Origin: Caballeronia glebae
GTDB lineage: Bacteria > Pseudomonadota > Gammaproteobacteria > Burkholderiales > Burkholderiaceae
Direction of reading: 5' to 3'
DNA length: 64,000 nucleotides
Assembly (NCBI RefSeq): GCF_001545035.1
Contig: NZ_FCOJ02000031.1
Span: 1-64,000, forward strand
Shown: one piece after another, positions 54,115 through 62,533 of the stretch
How the letters are laid out: every line of letters starts with the position of its first letter
How positions within the stretch are numbered: position 1 is the first letter of the stretch
The notes under the pieces: generated by a model
Seen by the model: only the letters and a program-made list of their open reading frames with translations
What the model was told of the DNA's origin: nothing
The model's database searches: none
Translations under genes and position numbers: made by a program

Positions 54115-55117
54115 GACAGCTCTGGAGCCCACTGCACAAGTGTCGCCAACTGCGTTGCGACGGTGGGCATCGGCACTTTTCGGAACGTCGAGCATTCATG
54201 CCGCGTCGATTCGAATCGCCACGCTTGTTCTCATCATCATCGCTGCAGCCATCGTGCCGCACTTCACGGAGTTCGGCAACGTTCAGTCGCTGATGTATTC
54301 GGTAGCAGCAGTCGGCATCGGCGCTATCGGCATGGCGCTCGTCACCCTCAGCGGCAATCTGTTCATGCTGTCGATGGGTGCGACGGCGGCGGTCTCCACC
54401 GTCATGTTTGCAGCGCTGATTCATTTAGGTCTGGGTGCGACGCTGTTCCTCGTTGTCTTGAGCGGTCTGCTGATGGGGGCCGTTCAGGGCGGAATCATCG
54501 CTCTAGGGAAAGCGAATCCTATCATCACCACGATTGCCACCTCGTCAATCATCATCGGTGCAGGCGTCATCTACACTGGCGGCCTGACTGTCATCGGTAA
54601 AGGCGACGCCACCTGGCTTGGTCAAGTCAAGCTGTTTGGCTGGCTGCCGACGCAAATCCTGGTGTTGGCCATCTTCGCTGCAATCGCGAGCTTCATTCTG
54701 CAGAAGTCGCGTATCGGGCGAGAAATCCGCTTGCTCGGAATGCGAGCTGAAGTTGCGCGTATCGCCGGACTTCGAACGATGGCTGCAACGCTCGTTTGTT
54801 ACGCGTTCGCCGGCGCAGCGGCTGCACTGGCTGGGTCCTTGATTGCCTCGTCGTCGGCCCAAGGCAATCTGACTTACGGCATCGACCTCGACTTCAACGC
54901 GATTGCAGCGGTGCTGGTCGGTGGTATTTCGATTCGTGGCGGTCGCGGGCAGATTTCGGACGCAGTCACCGGCGCTATCTTCCTCGCCGTTATCAGCAAC
55001 GTCCTACTGGTAAGCGGCGTCAGCTACGAATACCAACTGGTCGCAAAAGGCATTGTCGTTCTCGCAGCGGTGGTGTTCGGCGCGCTGCTCGCCCGGCTCG
55101 GACCGGTACGGATATAA
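54107..55117 (+). CDS. Sugar ABC transporter permease 1
   Basis: A 336-residue RbsC-type permease that starts inside the ATPase gene (8-base overlap). There are eight or more membrane helices, for example IRIATLVLIIIAAAIVPHF, SLMYSVAAVGIGAIGMALVT. The family loop GLRTMAATLVCYAFAGAAAA and IAAVLVGGISIRGGRGQISD are present. It forms half of the inner-membrane channel with permease 2. Confidence 0.92.
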   Translation: MHKTALEPTAQVSPTALRRWASALFGTSSIHAASIRIATLVLIIIAAAIVPHFTEFGNVQSLMYSVAAVGIGAIGMALVTLSGNLFMLSMGATAAVSTVMFAALIHLGLGATLFLVVLSGLLMGAVQGGIIALGKANPIITTIATSSIIIGAGVIYTGGLTVIGKGDATWLGQVKLFGWLPTQILVLAIFAAIASFILQKSRIGREIRLLGMRAEVARIAGLRTMAATLVCYAFAGAAAALAGSLIASSSAQGNLTYGIDLDFNAIAAVLVGGISIRGGRGQISDAVTGAIFLAVISNVLLVSGVSYEYQLVAKGIVVLAAVVFGALLARLGPVRI

Positions 55118-55131
55118 CAGGAGACTCGGAA

Positions 55132-56112
55132 ATGGACCAATCTCAACGACTTCTCAATCTGGCGATTCGGCTTGTCCTGCTCGTCGGCATGCCCGTTATA
55201 TTCGGCCTTAGCGTCAATCACTACTTTTCGCAGGCGAACCTGTACGCGATTTTCCAGGCGTTTGCGTTCCTCGGAATTATCGCACTCGGGCTTTCGGTCA
55301 CGATGGTTGCTGGCGAGTTCGATCTGAGCGTAGCGGCAATCTCGACCGTGGCCGGACTCATCACTGTGAAGTTCGGCGGCGATAGTGCTTCGCTGGGCAT
55401 TCTGTACGCGGTTATCTTCGGGGTGGCGGTGGGCGTCGCAAACGCAGCCTTGTTGCCATGGCTTGGCGTCTCCTCGCTGGTGACCACGGTTGGGTCGATG
55501 ATGTTTCTGACCGGCGTGGGGTACTGGCTCGCAGGCGGTCGCGTCTTGAGTTACGGCAATCTCGACGTCAGCGACTTCCTCGACCAAAGCGTGGCAGGCA
55601 TCTTCTCGCTGCGAAGCCTCATCACACTTGCCTGCTTCGTCGTCGTTTCTCTGTTCCTGCGCTTTACTACGCTAGGTCGTGACCTCGACGCATCAGGCGG
55701 TCATCGAAAGGCGGCGATTCAAAGCGGTGCTCGAGTCGGTAAGGCGCTGACAGTCGGCTTCGTCATCTCCGGCGGACTGTCGGCTCTCGGGGGAGGCCTT
55801 CTATCGCTGAGCCTCGCGACCGCCTCCGCGACAATGGGCAGCAACATCCTGCTCCAGGCGGCCTCGGCGGCCATCGTTGGTGGGGTTGCGCTGGGCGGCG
55901 GTATCGGTTCCCCACTCGGCGTCGCTATGGGCGTTCTGATTCTCACCATTCTGAACAACGGCCTCGGCTTACTGAACGCCACGTCCACGCAGATCCTTCT
56001 CGTGAATGGTTTGTTGCTGCTCATCGTGGTCTTGCTCGACGGACGTCTGGGTGCGGTTTTGGCCTCGCCGTTCGAACGGTTCGCTCGCAGAAAGGCATCC
56101 GCGGCCGTTTGA
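55132..56112 (+). CDS. Sugar ABC transporter permease 2
   Basis: A 326-residue RbsC-type permease from ATG 55132 with CAGGAG upstream, 14 bases after permease 1. Helices include LNLAIRLVLLVGMPVIFGLS and FAFLGIIALGLSVTMVAGEF, with FDLSVAAISTVAGLI and AAIVGGVALGGGIGSPLGVA as family signatures. Divergent from permease 1, so the channel is a heterodimer. Last gene of the importer operon; a long inverted repeat follows. Confidence 0.92.
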   Translation: MDQSQRLLNLAIRLVLLVGMPVIFGLSVNHYFSQANLYAIFQAFAFLGIIALGLSVTMVAGEFDLSVAAISTVAGLITVKFGGDSASLGILYAVIFGVAVGVANAALLPWLGVSSLVTTVGSMMFLTGVGYWLAGGRVLSYGNLDVSDFLDQSVAGIFSLRSLITLACFVVVSLFLRFTTLGRDLDASGGHRKAAIQSGARVGKALTVGFVISGGLSALGGGLLSLSLATASATMGSNILLQAASAAIVGGVALGGGIGSPLGVAMGVLILTILNNGLGLLNATSTQILLVNGLLLLIVVLLDGRLGAVLASPFERFARRKASAAV

Positions 56113-56121
56113 TTCTTACTC

Positions 56122-56175
56122 GCACTGACGAAATGCCGGCGTGCTCCAGAGAGCGCGTCCGCATTTCGTCAGTGC
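56122..56175. terminator. 15-bp inverted repeat between convergent genes
   Basis: GCACTGACGAAATGC at 56122-56136 is the exact reverse complement of 56161-56175, with a 24-base loop. It sits between the convergent permease and LysR genes and probably ends transcription from both sides. There is no T-run, so termination may be by another mechanism. Confidence 0.6.
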
Positions 56176-56259
56176 AAGGCGGCTACAAGCTTGGTCGCTG
56201 AAGGATTTCCCAATCAGCAGCCCGGGATGCATCACGGTGTGTCGGCACCATCAATGAAG

Positions 56260-57183
56260 TCAGGTCGCGAAGGTCATCCAGCGCTCTTCGAGATTGAGGT
56301 TCTTCACGCGCTCAATCAGGAATTCTGTAAACACGCGAATTTTCGCGGGCTGATATCGCCGACTTTGGTAAGCCAAGTTGATGGTCAGCCGTGGCAACTG
56401 CCAGTCCTCGAGCACGGGGATAAGACGCCCGGACACGATGTCATCATAAATAATGTAGAGAGGTTGAACAACGATGCCCAAACCTGCCCGCCCGGCGGCG
56501 ACGATAACCTGACCTTCGTTTGAGTCCAGAGCGCTCTCAATGGAGATATTGCGTTCTTCCTTTCCTCGACGCAGGTGAAGCAGATAAGGGTGGACGGCGA
56601 GGTTGTAGACAAGCATATTGTGTTGCTCCAGGTCCTCAGGATTCTGAGGGCGCCCGTGAGCCGCCAGATAGGCGGGCGATGCTGCCATCACTCGTCTGGT
56701 CTCGGCCAAACGCCGAATCGTGATGCCAGAATCTCCTTCATGCTCCTTCGTACGTATGGCGATATCTATTCCAGCCTCGATGAAGTTCTGGTATTGATTC
56801 GCCGCGACAATCTGAACTGAGAGCTTGGGATAGCGCCCGATGAACTCAGGTAGGGCGGGAGCGATATGCATCATCGCGAACGACACGGAACCGGTTACCC
56901 GGAGCACGCCTCTCGGACTCACCGCCTCCTCGGAAGCAATCGAGTCAGCTTCGGCCAACTCGGAAATGACGGCCGTGCATCGGCGGTGGTACTCGCGGCC
57001 TGCGTCAGTCAGCCACATGCGCCGCGTAGTCCGTTCTATGAGCCTCGCGCCGAGACGCTCTTCCAGAGAACTGAGCGTTCGACTTGCTGCTGCATTGGAC
57101 ATGTCGAGTTGTTCAGCGGCCTTCGACAGGCTACCTAAGTCGGCAGTCAGCACAAATAGCTGCAGTTGCGTCCAGCGGTCCAT
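56260..57183 (-). CDS. LysR-family regulator, divergent from the dioxygenase operon
   Basis: A 307-residue protein; ATG 57183 (MDRWTQLQLF) is the family-like start, and the longer frame is rejected. The winged HTH is LFVLTADLGSLSKAAEQLDM, AASRTLSSLEERLGARLIER. The substrate domain has the usual VLRVTGSVSFAMMHIAPALP. Divergent to the hydroxyquinol operon, with the TTTCC-N7-GGAAA element in the shared region, it is the prime candidate for the regulator of all three operons that carry that element. Confidence 0.9.
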   Translation of the reverse strand: MDRWTQLQLFVLTADLGSLSKAAEQLDMSNAAASRTLSSLEERLGARLIERTTRRMWLTDAGREYHRRCTAVISELAEADSIASEEAVSPRGVLRVTGSVSFAMMHIAPALPEFIGRYPKLSVQIVAANQYQNFIEAGIDIAIRTKEHEGDSGITIRRLAETRRVMAASPAYLAAHGRPQNPEDLEQHNMLVYNLAVHPYLLHLRRGKEERNISIESALDSNEGQVIVAAGRAGLGIVVQPLYIIYDDIVSGRLIPVLEDWQLPRLTINLAYQSRRYQPAKIRVFTEFLIERVKNLNLEERWMTFAT

Positions 57184-57374
57184 CGTCTTCCTCTTTGAGC
57201 TCAACTGGAAGAATCTGGCGCGATTCTTCCATTCACTGAGGCCAAATATGCCGATGGCGAGCCGATTAATAAACCGACTGGAAGTCCTCGATTTGTAGAG
57301 CCGATTTCTACAATCCGAGGAGAACCGACGATCGGCGGTGGTTGATGGTTCGAACTCACGCATGGGAGCCTATT

Positions 57375-57391
57375 TTTCCTTCGAGCGGAAA
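57375..57391. promoter_or_regulatory. TTTCC-N7-GGAAA element, copy 3
   Basis: TTTCC at 57375-57379 and GGAAA at 57387-57391 around TTCGAGC, then TGTCATTTC. It lies about 90 bases before the dioxygenase start and 190 bases before the divergent LysR start, the expected place for a LysR-type site. Confidence 0.7.
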
Positions 57392-57480
57392 TGTCATTTC
57401 ACTTCCGGGCATTTTATTTAATCGGACGACCCTTTACCTTTTGTTCTCAGACGCCTGAGCGCACAACGGAGACACGCACG

Positions 57481-58362
57481 ATGCGCAACATCAACGAAGA
57501 CACGATTACACAAGCCGTCATTGCCTCATTGGCGAACTGCGAAAACGCGAGACTGAGGACGGTGATGACGAGCCTGGTTCAACATCTCCACGCTTTTGCC
57601 CGCGATGTCCATCTCACCGAGGACGATTGGTTCAAGGCAATCAAGTTTCTGACGGAGGTGGGTCATATCACTGACGACAAGCGGCAGGAGTTCATCCTCT
57701 TGTCCGATACGTTGGGACTCTCGATGCTCGTCATGTCCCAGAACAATCGCAAACCTGCGAACTGCACCGAAGCGACGGTCTTCGGGCCTTTCTTCGTCGA
57801 GGGCGCACCGCTCTACAGTAACGGCGATGACATTTCGAACGGAGCGAAAGGCGCGCCTTGCTATGTAAGCGGCCAGGTGCGTGGCGCAGGTGGCGAAGCC
57901 ATCGGAAATGCGCTGCTCGATGTTTGGCAATCAGACGAAGACGGCTTCTATGACGTGCAGAACCAAGATGAAGCTGGCAACGTAGTCCATAGCGCGCGAG
58001 GCCGATTGAGAACGGACGCGGAAGGGTTCTTCAATTTCCGCTCGATTCTGGCTGAGGCTTATCCCATTCCTCATGATGGACCCGTGGGCCGCATGCTGTC
58101 GGCAGTCGGCCGACATCCATGGCGTCCCGCGCATCTGCATTTCATGATTGAAGCGCCCGGCTACGAAACGCTCATTACTCACGTGTTCCGGGACGGTGAC
58201 CCATACCTCGATTCCGACGTTGTATTCGGTGTGCGCTCATCGCTCATCTCAGAGTGGAAGCGACATGAGCCTGGCGTCGCGCCCGACGGCCGAGAAGTCT
58301 CCGTCCCGTGGTATTCGCTGGAATATGACTTTGTACTTAATCCGTCGGAGGTGAATGCATGA
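57481..58362 (+). CDS. Hydroxyquinol 1,2-dioxygenase (intradiol)
   Basis: A 293-residue protein. The iron(III) ligands of intradiol dioxygenases are Tyr157 (DGFYDVQ), Tyr194 (EAYPIPHDGPVG), His218 and His220 (RPAHLHFMI). The N-terminal helical dimerisation domain is present. Length, the VFGPFFVEGAP segment and the following maleylacetate reductase gene favour hydroxyquinol over catechol as substrate. It opens benzene-1,2,4-triol to maleylacetate. Start ATG 57481 follows GGAGACACGCACG. First gene of the catabolic operon. Confidence 0.9.
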   Translation: MRNINEDTITQAVIASLANCENARLRTVMTSLVQHLHAFARDVHLTEDDWFKAIKFLTEVGHITDDKRQEFILLSDTLGLSMLVMSQNNRKPANCTEATVFGPFFVEGAPLYSNGDDISNGAKGAPCYVSGQVRGAGGEAIGNALLDVWQSDEDGFYDVQNQDEAGNVVHSARGRLRTDAEGFFNFRSILAEAYPIPHDGPVGRMLSAVGRHPWRPAHLHFMIEAPGYETLITHVFRDGDPYLDSDVVFGVRSSLISEWKRHEPGVAPDGREVSVPWYSLEYDFVLNPSEVNA

Positions 58363-58709
58363 TTCGGCATATCGTCATGTGGCGAGTTCGGGGCGACACG
58401 CCGGCCGAGCGCCTGAGCGCGCTGAACCGCGTGAAAACGAGCTTCGAAGGATTGCGGGGCAGGATTCCAGGAATGAGTCACCTCGAAGTCGGGCTCGATC
58501 ACAGCCAGGTCGACTACGCATGCGACGCGGTTCTCGTCACCGACTTCGACTCGCAGGAAGCCCTGGAGGCGTACGCGTTGCATCCGGAACACTTGCGCGT
58601 GCGCCAGGAACTCGGGGACCTGCGCACCGCGCGATTCCAGGTTGATTACCAGGCAGACGCTGGTGTGAGCGCCGAGCGTAAAGCGGAGTTTGTTCATGCA
58701 AAAGCGTGA
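58359..58709 (+). CDS. Dabb-domain (stress-responsive alpha/beta barrel) protein
   Basis: A 116-residue protein that overlaps the dioxygenase stop by ATGA. MIRHIVMWRVRG is the typical Dabb start, and GMSHLEVGLDHSQVDYACDA, VLVTDFDSQEALEAYALHPE and H in LHPEH complete the dimeric barrel. Related folds act as cyclases, isomerases or quinone-handling enzymes. Its place between dioxygenase and reductase suggests a step on a ring-cleavage intermediate, or protection from reactive quinones. Confidence 0.85.
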   Translation: MIRHIVMWRVRGDTPAERLSALNRVKTSFEGLRGRIPGMSHLEVGLDHSQVDYACDAVLVTDFDSQEALEAYALHPEHLRVRQELGDLRTARFQVDYQADAGVSAERKAEFVHAKA

Positions 58710-59772
58710 GTTTGTCTATCAAGCGCGGGCCGCACGAGTCGTGTTTGGCCCCGGTAGCCTTCAGCACCTTGAACGTGAAGTGCTGGAGTTAAAGTCGCAG
58801 CGGGCGCTCATTCTATGCAGCCCGGAACAGAAGGAAACGGGCGAAGCCGTGGCGGCTCGCCTCAGTGCACGGGCCGCAGGAGTATTTGATCGGGCGGTCA
58901 TGCACGTACCGCTCGAGTTAGCGAAGGAAGCTCGAGCGCTGGCTCGCGAACTGAACGCAGACTGTGCAATCGCTGTTGGCGGTGGTTCGACGATTGGTCT
59001 GGGCAAGGCGATCGCGCTCGAATCGGACCTTCCGATTCTTGCCGTGCCGACAACGTACGCCGGCAGCGAGATGACGCCCATCTATGGCATCACCGACGCC
59101 GGCTTGAAGAAGACCGGAACAGACCTGCGAGTTCTACCGAAGACGGTGATTTACGATGCCGAGCTGACCATGTCACTCCCTGTCGCGCTATCGGTCACCA
59201 GTGGAATCAACGCGATCGCCCATGCAGCGGAAGCATTGTATTCGCGCGATGCAAACCCCGTGACCAGTTTGATGGCGGAAGAAGGCATCGCCGCTCTTGC
59301 TCGTGCGTTACCGGTAATCGTCGCCCACTCGCAAGACGTTGACGCTCGTGCCGACGCTCAATATGGCGCCTGGCTCTGCGGAACCGTGTTAGGCAGCGTT
59401 GGCATGGCACTTCATCACAAGTTGTGTCACACGCTGGGCGGTAGCTTCAATCTTCCTCATGCACAGACGCACACCATCGTCCTACCCCACGCACTCGCAT
59501 ACAACCGTCAGGCTGCACCGGAAGCGATGAAGCGCATCGCACGCGCGCTGGGCTCTGATGACGCCGCGACTGGGATCTACGAACTTGCAAAACGCTGCGG
59601 CGCACCGCTCGGGCTGAAAGATATCGGCATGTCGGCTGAGGATGTATTGAAGGCCGCGGACATTGCCAGCTCAAACCCGTATTGGAATCCGCGTCCGATT
59701 GAGCGCGACGCGCTTCTCGAGCTTTTGCAGAATGCCTTTGACGGCGTCACACCGAGTGCGGCATCGGCCTGA
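58696..59772 (+). CDS. Maleylacetate reductase
   Basis: A 358-residue iron-containing-ADH-type protein. ATG 58696 (MQKREFVYQ) lies inside the Dabb gene end; MFM at 58690 is possible. NAD-binding motif AVGGGSTIGLGKAIA (about 95-110), PTTYAGSEMTPIYG, and conserved His in IAHAAEAL, HHKLCHTLGG and PHAQTHTI. It reduces maleylacetate to 3-oxoadipate with NAD(P)H, the step after hydroxyquinol ring cleavage. The order dioxygenase-reductase matches known hydroxyquinol clusters such as tft in Burkholderia. Confidence 0.93.
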   Translation: MQKREFVYQARAARVVFGPGSLQHLEREVLELKSQRALILCSPEQKETGEAVAARLSARAAGVFDRAVMHVPLELAKEARALARELNADCAIAVGGGSTIGLGKAIALESDLPILAVPTTYAGSEMTPIYGITDAGLKKTGTDLRVLPKTVIYDAELTMSLPVALSVTSGINAIAHAAEALYSRDANPVTSLMAEEGIAALARALPVIVAHSQDVDARADAQYGAWLCGTVLGSVGMALHHKLCHTLGGSFNLPHAQTHTIVLPHALAYNRQAAPEAMKRIARALGSDDAATGIYELAKRCGAPLGLKDIGMSAEDVLKAADIASSNPYWNPRPIERDALLELLQNAFDGVTPSAASA

Positions 59773-59799
59773 CCAAAGAACCTAAGCAGGGAGACAACA

Positions 59800-60084
59800 A
59801 TGCATTTCACCGTCTATTGCCTCGACCATCCGAACATGGTTGAGCGCCGCCTTGAAAACTACGATGCCCACAAAGCGTACCTGCAGACGGCACCAGTGAA
59901 GACGCTTATTTCCGGTCCGCTGACAAAGTCTGACGGGCAAACCATGATTGGCAGCTTCTTTCTCTACGAAGCCGATGGCATCGAAGAGATCCAGAAGTTC
60001 GTCGATACTGATCCGTTCAACAAGGCAGGAATCTGGGCGTCGGTCGACATCAGGCCATTCATCAAGCGGGTAGACATCCGCTAA
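59800..60084 (+). CDS. YciI-family protein (TftG-like fold)
   Basis: A 94-residue protein with GGGAGACAAC before ATG 59800. HFTVYCLDHPNMVERRLENY, DAHKAYLQTAPVKTLISGPL and GSFFLYEADGIEEIQKFVDT, then DPFNKAGIW, are YciI features; His23 and Asp22-type residues could be catalytic. The family includes TftG of B. phenoliruptrix, which removes chloride from 5-chlorohydroxyquinol beside a hydroxyquinol dioxygenase. A similar lyase or isomerase step on a quinol is likely here. Confidence 0.85.
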   Translation: MHFTVYCLDHPNMVERRLENYDAHKAYLQTAPVKTLISGPLTKSDGQTMIGSFFLYEADGIEEIQKFVDTDPFNKAGIWASVDIRPFIKRVDIR

Positions 60085-60227
60085 CACCGTCGCTTCATAT
60101 CGGGTCAAGGTGCTCCTCGCGGTATGCCAGGAGCGGGAAGCGTTCGTCCTCGAAGAGGGCAAATCGGATGGCGAAGCTCACAATTTCTAAAGTTCGCACC
60201 GACGTATAACATCAGAACGGAGACATC

Positions 60228-61031
60228 ATGCAGACAGGACTTGACGGGAAGATTGTGCTCATCACGGGTGGTGCGCAAGGCATCGGACGGGCTACAGCAT
60301 TGGGCTTTGCACGCGAAGGCGCGCGGCTTTGCCTCATCGACATCGACATCAACGCGCTGAACGAAGCTCAGTCCGAACTCAGAGCGCTCGGCGCGAACGT
60401 GACGATTGCACAGGCGGACTTGTCCACGGCCGAAGGGGTGAAGAGCGGTGTCGATGCAGCCCTGAAGTCATACAACGGTCAGCTCGACGTTCTGGTGAAC
60501 AATGTCGGCGCCGGTAAGGTTCGCACGTTCGACGAACTCTCGGATGAGGAATGGGATTTCACGATGAATCTCAACTTCATGAGCTACGTACGGACCTGTC
60601 GCTACTTGCTGCCCGTGCTGCGTAACCGTGAGAAGGCGGTCATCATCAACAACGCATCGGACCTCGCACGGCAGCCCGAACCGATACCAATTGACTATTC
60701 GGCATCCAAGGCCGCGGTGCTTGCCCTAACGAAAGGCCTTGCCCGAGCCGAGGCGCCAAAGATTCGCGTGAACGCGGTTGCACCGGGACCGGTCTGGACG
60801 CCGTTCTGGAGCAAAGAAGGCGGCTTCGCGGACACGATGGGAAAGTTCCATGGCATGGCGCCCAAGGACGCTGTCGAGCATGAACTGTCCTTGCGCCACC
60901 TTCCGCTCAATCGACTGGGGCAGCCTGATGAAGTAGCCAATGTGATTGTATTCATGGCTTCAGACCTCGCGTCGTTCGTCACTTCTGCGGTCTGGGGAGT
61001 CGACGGCGGCAGTATCCGCAGCCTCATTTGA
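60228..61031 (+). CDS. SDR-family dehydrogenase
   Basis: A 267-residue classical SDR. The coenzyme motif TGGAQGIG (13-20) and acidic residue in LIDIDINAL suggest NAD(H). NNVG replaces NNAG, and catalytic Ser144 (NNAS), Tyr157 and Lys161 (YSASK) are all present. PGPVWTPFWS is the usual late motif. It oxidises or reduces an alcohol or ketone in the pathway; with cyclitol-like substrates it could drive ring oxidation toward an aromatic product. Confidence 0.9.
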   Translation: MQTGLDGKIVLITGGAQGIGRATALGFAREGARLCLIDIDINALNEAQSELRALGANVTIAQADLSTAEGVKSGVDAALKSYNGQLDVLVNNVGAGKVRTFDELSDEEWDFTMNLNFMSYVRTCRYLLPVLRNREKAVIINNASDLARQPEPIPIDYSASKAAVLALTKGLARAEAPKIRVNAVAPGPVWTPFWSKEGGFADTMGKFHGMAPKDAVEHELSLRHLPLNRLGQPDEVANVIVFMASDLASFVTSAVWGVDGGSIRSLI

Positions 61032-61084
61032 CTAAGCGGGTTGCCGAACATCATTCACGGATGAATCGCCCAGAGGACCAGCGC

Positions 61085-61381
61085 ATGTCCGCTCATGACA
61101 GCTTCCTTGCTTCTAATGTATCGCCAAGCGATCGAGCGTTTCTCGTCGAAGCATTGGAATTATTGATGCGCGAGCGCTCGAATGCATTGCGCATTGCGAC
61201 AGCTGTGGCCGCAGCGCGCGGCGAACGACTTCCCGATGTGCAGGACTTCGCCCTCGACGACATCCTGCGTCTGAGCCGACAGCTCTGCGATAGTGCTGGG
61301 GTGGACCCGCACGAGAGTTGGTTGGAAGCACCGGCGCCGGCGAAGACAAGCGCGAATACAAGCCGACGAGGGACCTCCTAG
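61085..61381 (+). CDS. Small hypothetical protein of the catabolic operon
   Basis: A 98-residue protein from ATG 61085 with AGAGGA upstream; TTG 61028 and ATG 61064 are alternatives. It is helical and acidic (SPSDRAFLVEALELLMRERS, IATAVAAARGERLPDVQDFA, LDDILRLSRQLCDS) with a Ser/Thr-rich tail. No family recognised. It lies between the SDR and the inositol-dehydrogenase-like gene. Confidence 0.6.
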   Translation: MSAHDSFLASNVSPSDRAFLVEALELLMRERSNALRIATAVAAARGERLPDVQDFALDDILRLSRQLCDSAGVDPHESWLEAPAPAKTSANTSRRGTS

Positions 61382-61444
61382 GCTTCTGAAATATATTGAA
61401 CAGTCCTCGCACCCCATGCGTCGACGGAATAATTGGAGACTGAA

Positions 61445-62437
61445 ATGCTACGAATCGCCGTTCTCGGTGCTGGCCGCATCGGAAAAATCCACGCTGCTAA
61501 TGTCGCAGCAGACCGCCGAGTGAAGCTCGTCGCCGTTGCAGACCCATACAAGGACGCCGTCGAGGCGCTCGCCGCCGACCTCGGCTGCGATGCTTCGCTC
61601 GATTGCAAGTCCGTCGTGGACCGCGAGGACGTCGATGCGATTATTGTCGGAACGCCGACCGACACACACATCGACCTGACACTGCAAGCCGTCCGGTTGG
61701 GTAAGCCGGTGCTCTGCGAGAAGCCCATCGACCTCGATATTGACCGTGCACTGGCGGCTGTCGAGGAAATTGAGCGTCTCAATGGCCGCGTGATGCTGGC
61801 GTTCAATCGTCGATTTGACCCGGACGCGATGCGCCTGAAGCAGGCTATCGATGAAGGCGAAGTGGGCGATGTCCGCCAAGTCATCATCACGAGTCGCGAC
61901 CCGGGGCTTGCTCCGCGCGAATACCTTCGTCACTCGGGTGGCATTTTTCGTGACATGACCATCCACGATTTCGATACGGCTCGCTGGCTGCTCGGCGAGG
62001 ATCCGGTCGAGGTGATGGCAATGGGTAACCGACTGGTCGACCCGGGCCTGGAAGAGCTCCCGGATTACGACAGCGTGATGGTGTTGCTTCGGACGGCTTC
62101 GGGCAAGCAATGCCATATCAACGGTTCGCGTCAGGCTGTGTACGGCTTTGACCAGCGTGTCGAAGTTTTCGGTTCAGAGGGGATGCTGTTGAACGAAAAC
62201 CATCGGCCCTCAAGCCTGCGCCGCTGGACGAGCGACAGAACTGAGGCGCGTGAACCGCTCCTTAACTTCTTCCTCGAGCGACACGCGGACTCGTACAGGG
62301 TCGAGCTCGACCGGTTCCTGACAGCACTGGAGCAGGACGCACCAATGCCGGCAACCCCTAGGGACGGCATCCGTGCACTGCGCATTGCGAACGCGGCGTT
62401 GCAGGCAGTTAACTCAGGTTGCGCGGTCAAAATCTGA
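61445..62437 (+). CDS. Inositol 2-dehydrogenase-like Gfo/Idh/MocA oxidoreductase
   Basis: A 330-residue protein; ATG 61445 follows GGAGACTGAA. NAD motif LGAGRIGKIH (7-16), and catalytic Lys93 (CEKPIDLD), Asp170 and His174 (GIFRDMTIHDFDTARW) match the Lys-Asp-His triad of IolG. Sequence style is that of myo- or scyllo-inositol dehydrogenases. It would oxidise a cyclitol or sugar hydroxyl with NAD. It is the second Gfo/Idh enzyme in the island, distinct from the one at 50.9 kb, suggesting two successive oxidations or two substrates. Confidence 0.88.
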   Translation: MLRIAVLGAGRIGKIHAANVAADRRVKLVAVADPYKDAVEALAADLGCDASLDCKSVVDREDVDAIIVGTPTDTHIDLTLQAVRLGKPVLCEKPIDLDIDRALAAVEEIERLNGRVMLAFNRRFDPDAMRLKQAIDEGEVGDVRQVIITSRDPGLAPREYLRHSGGIFRDMTIHDFDTARWLLGEDPVEVMAMGNRLVDPGLEELPDYDSVMVLLRTASGKQCHINGSRQAVYGFDQRVEVFGSEGMLLNENHRPSSLRRWTSDRTEAREPLLNFFLERHADSYRVELDRFLTALEQDAPMPATPRDGIRALRIANAALQAVNSGCAVKI

Positions 62438-62492
62438 CAATTAGCCGCGTCGCGAACGCCTATGGCGATCAAGGTTGACAATAACGGGCTGA

Positions 62493-62530
62493 CTGCCCTA
62501 TATGGAGAATGCAACTCTTCAATAGGGCAG
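62493..62530. promoter_or_regulatory. Inverted repeat before the second LysR gene
   Basis: CTGCCCTAT at 62493-62501 and ATAGGGCAG at 62522-62530 are perfect 9-bp arms separated by 20 bases, ending 3 bases before ATG 62534. It is likely an autoregulatory site of the LysR protein or a hairpin in its leader. Confidence 0.55.
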
Positions 62531-62533
62531 AAT

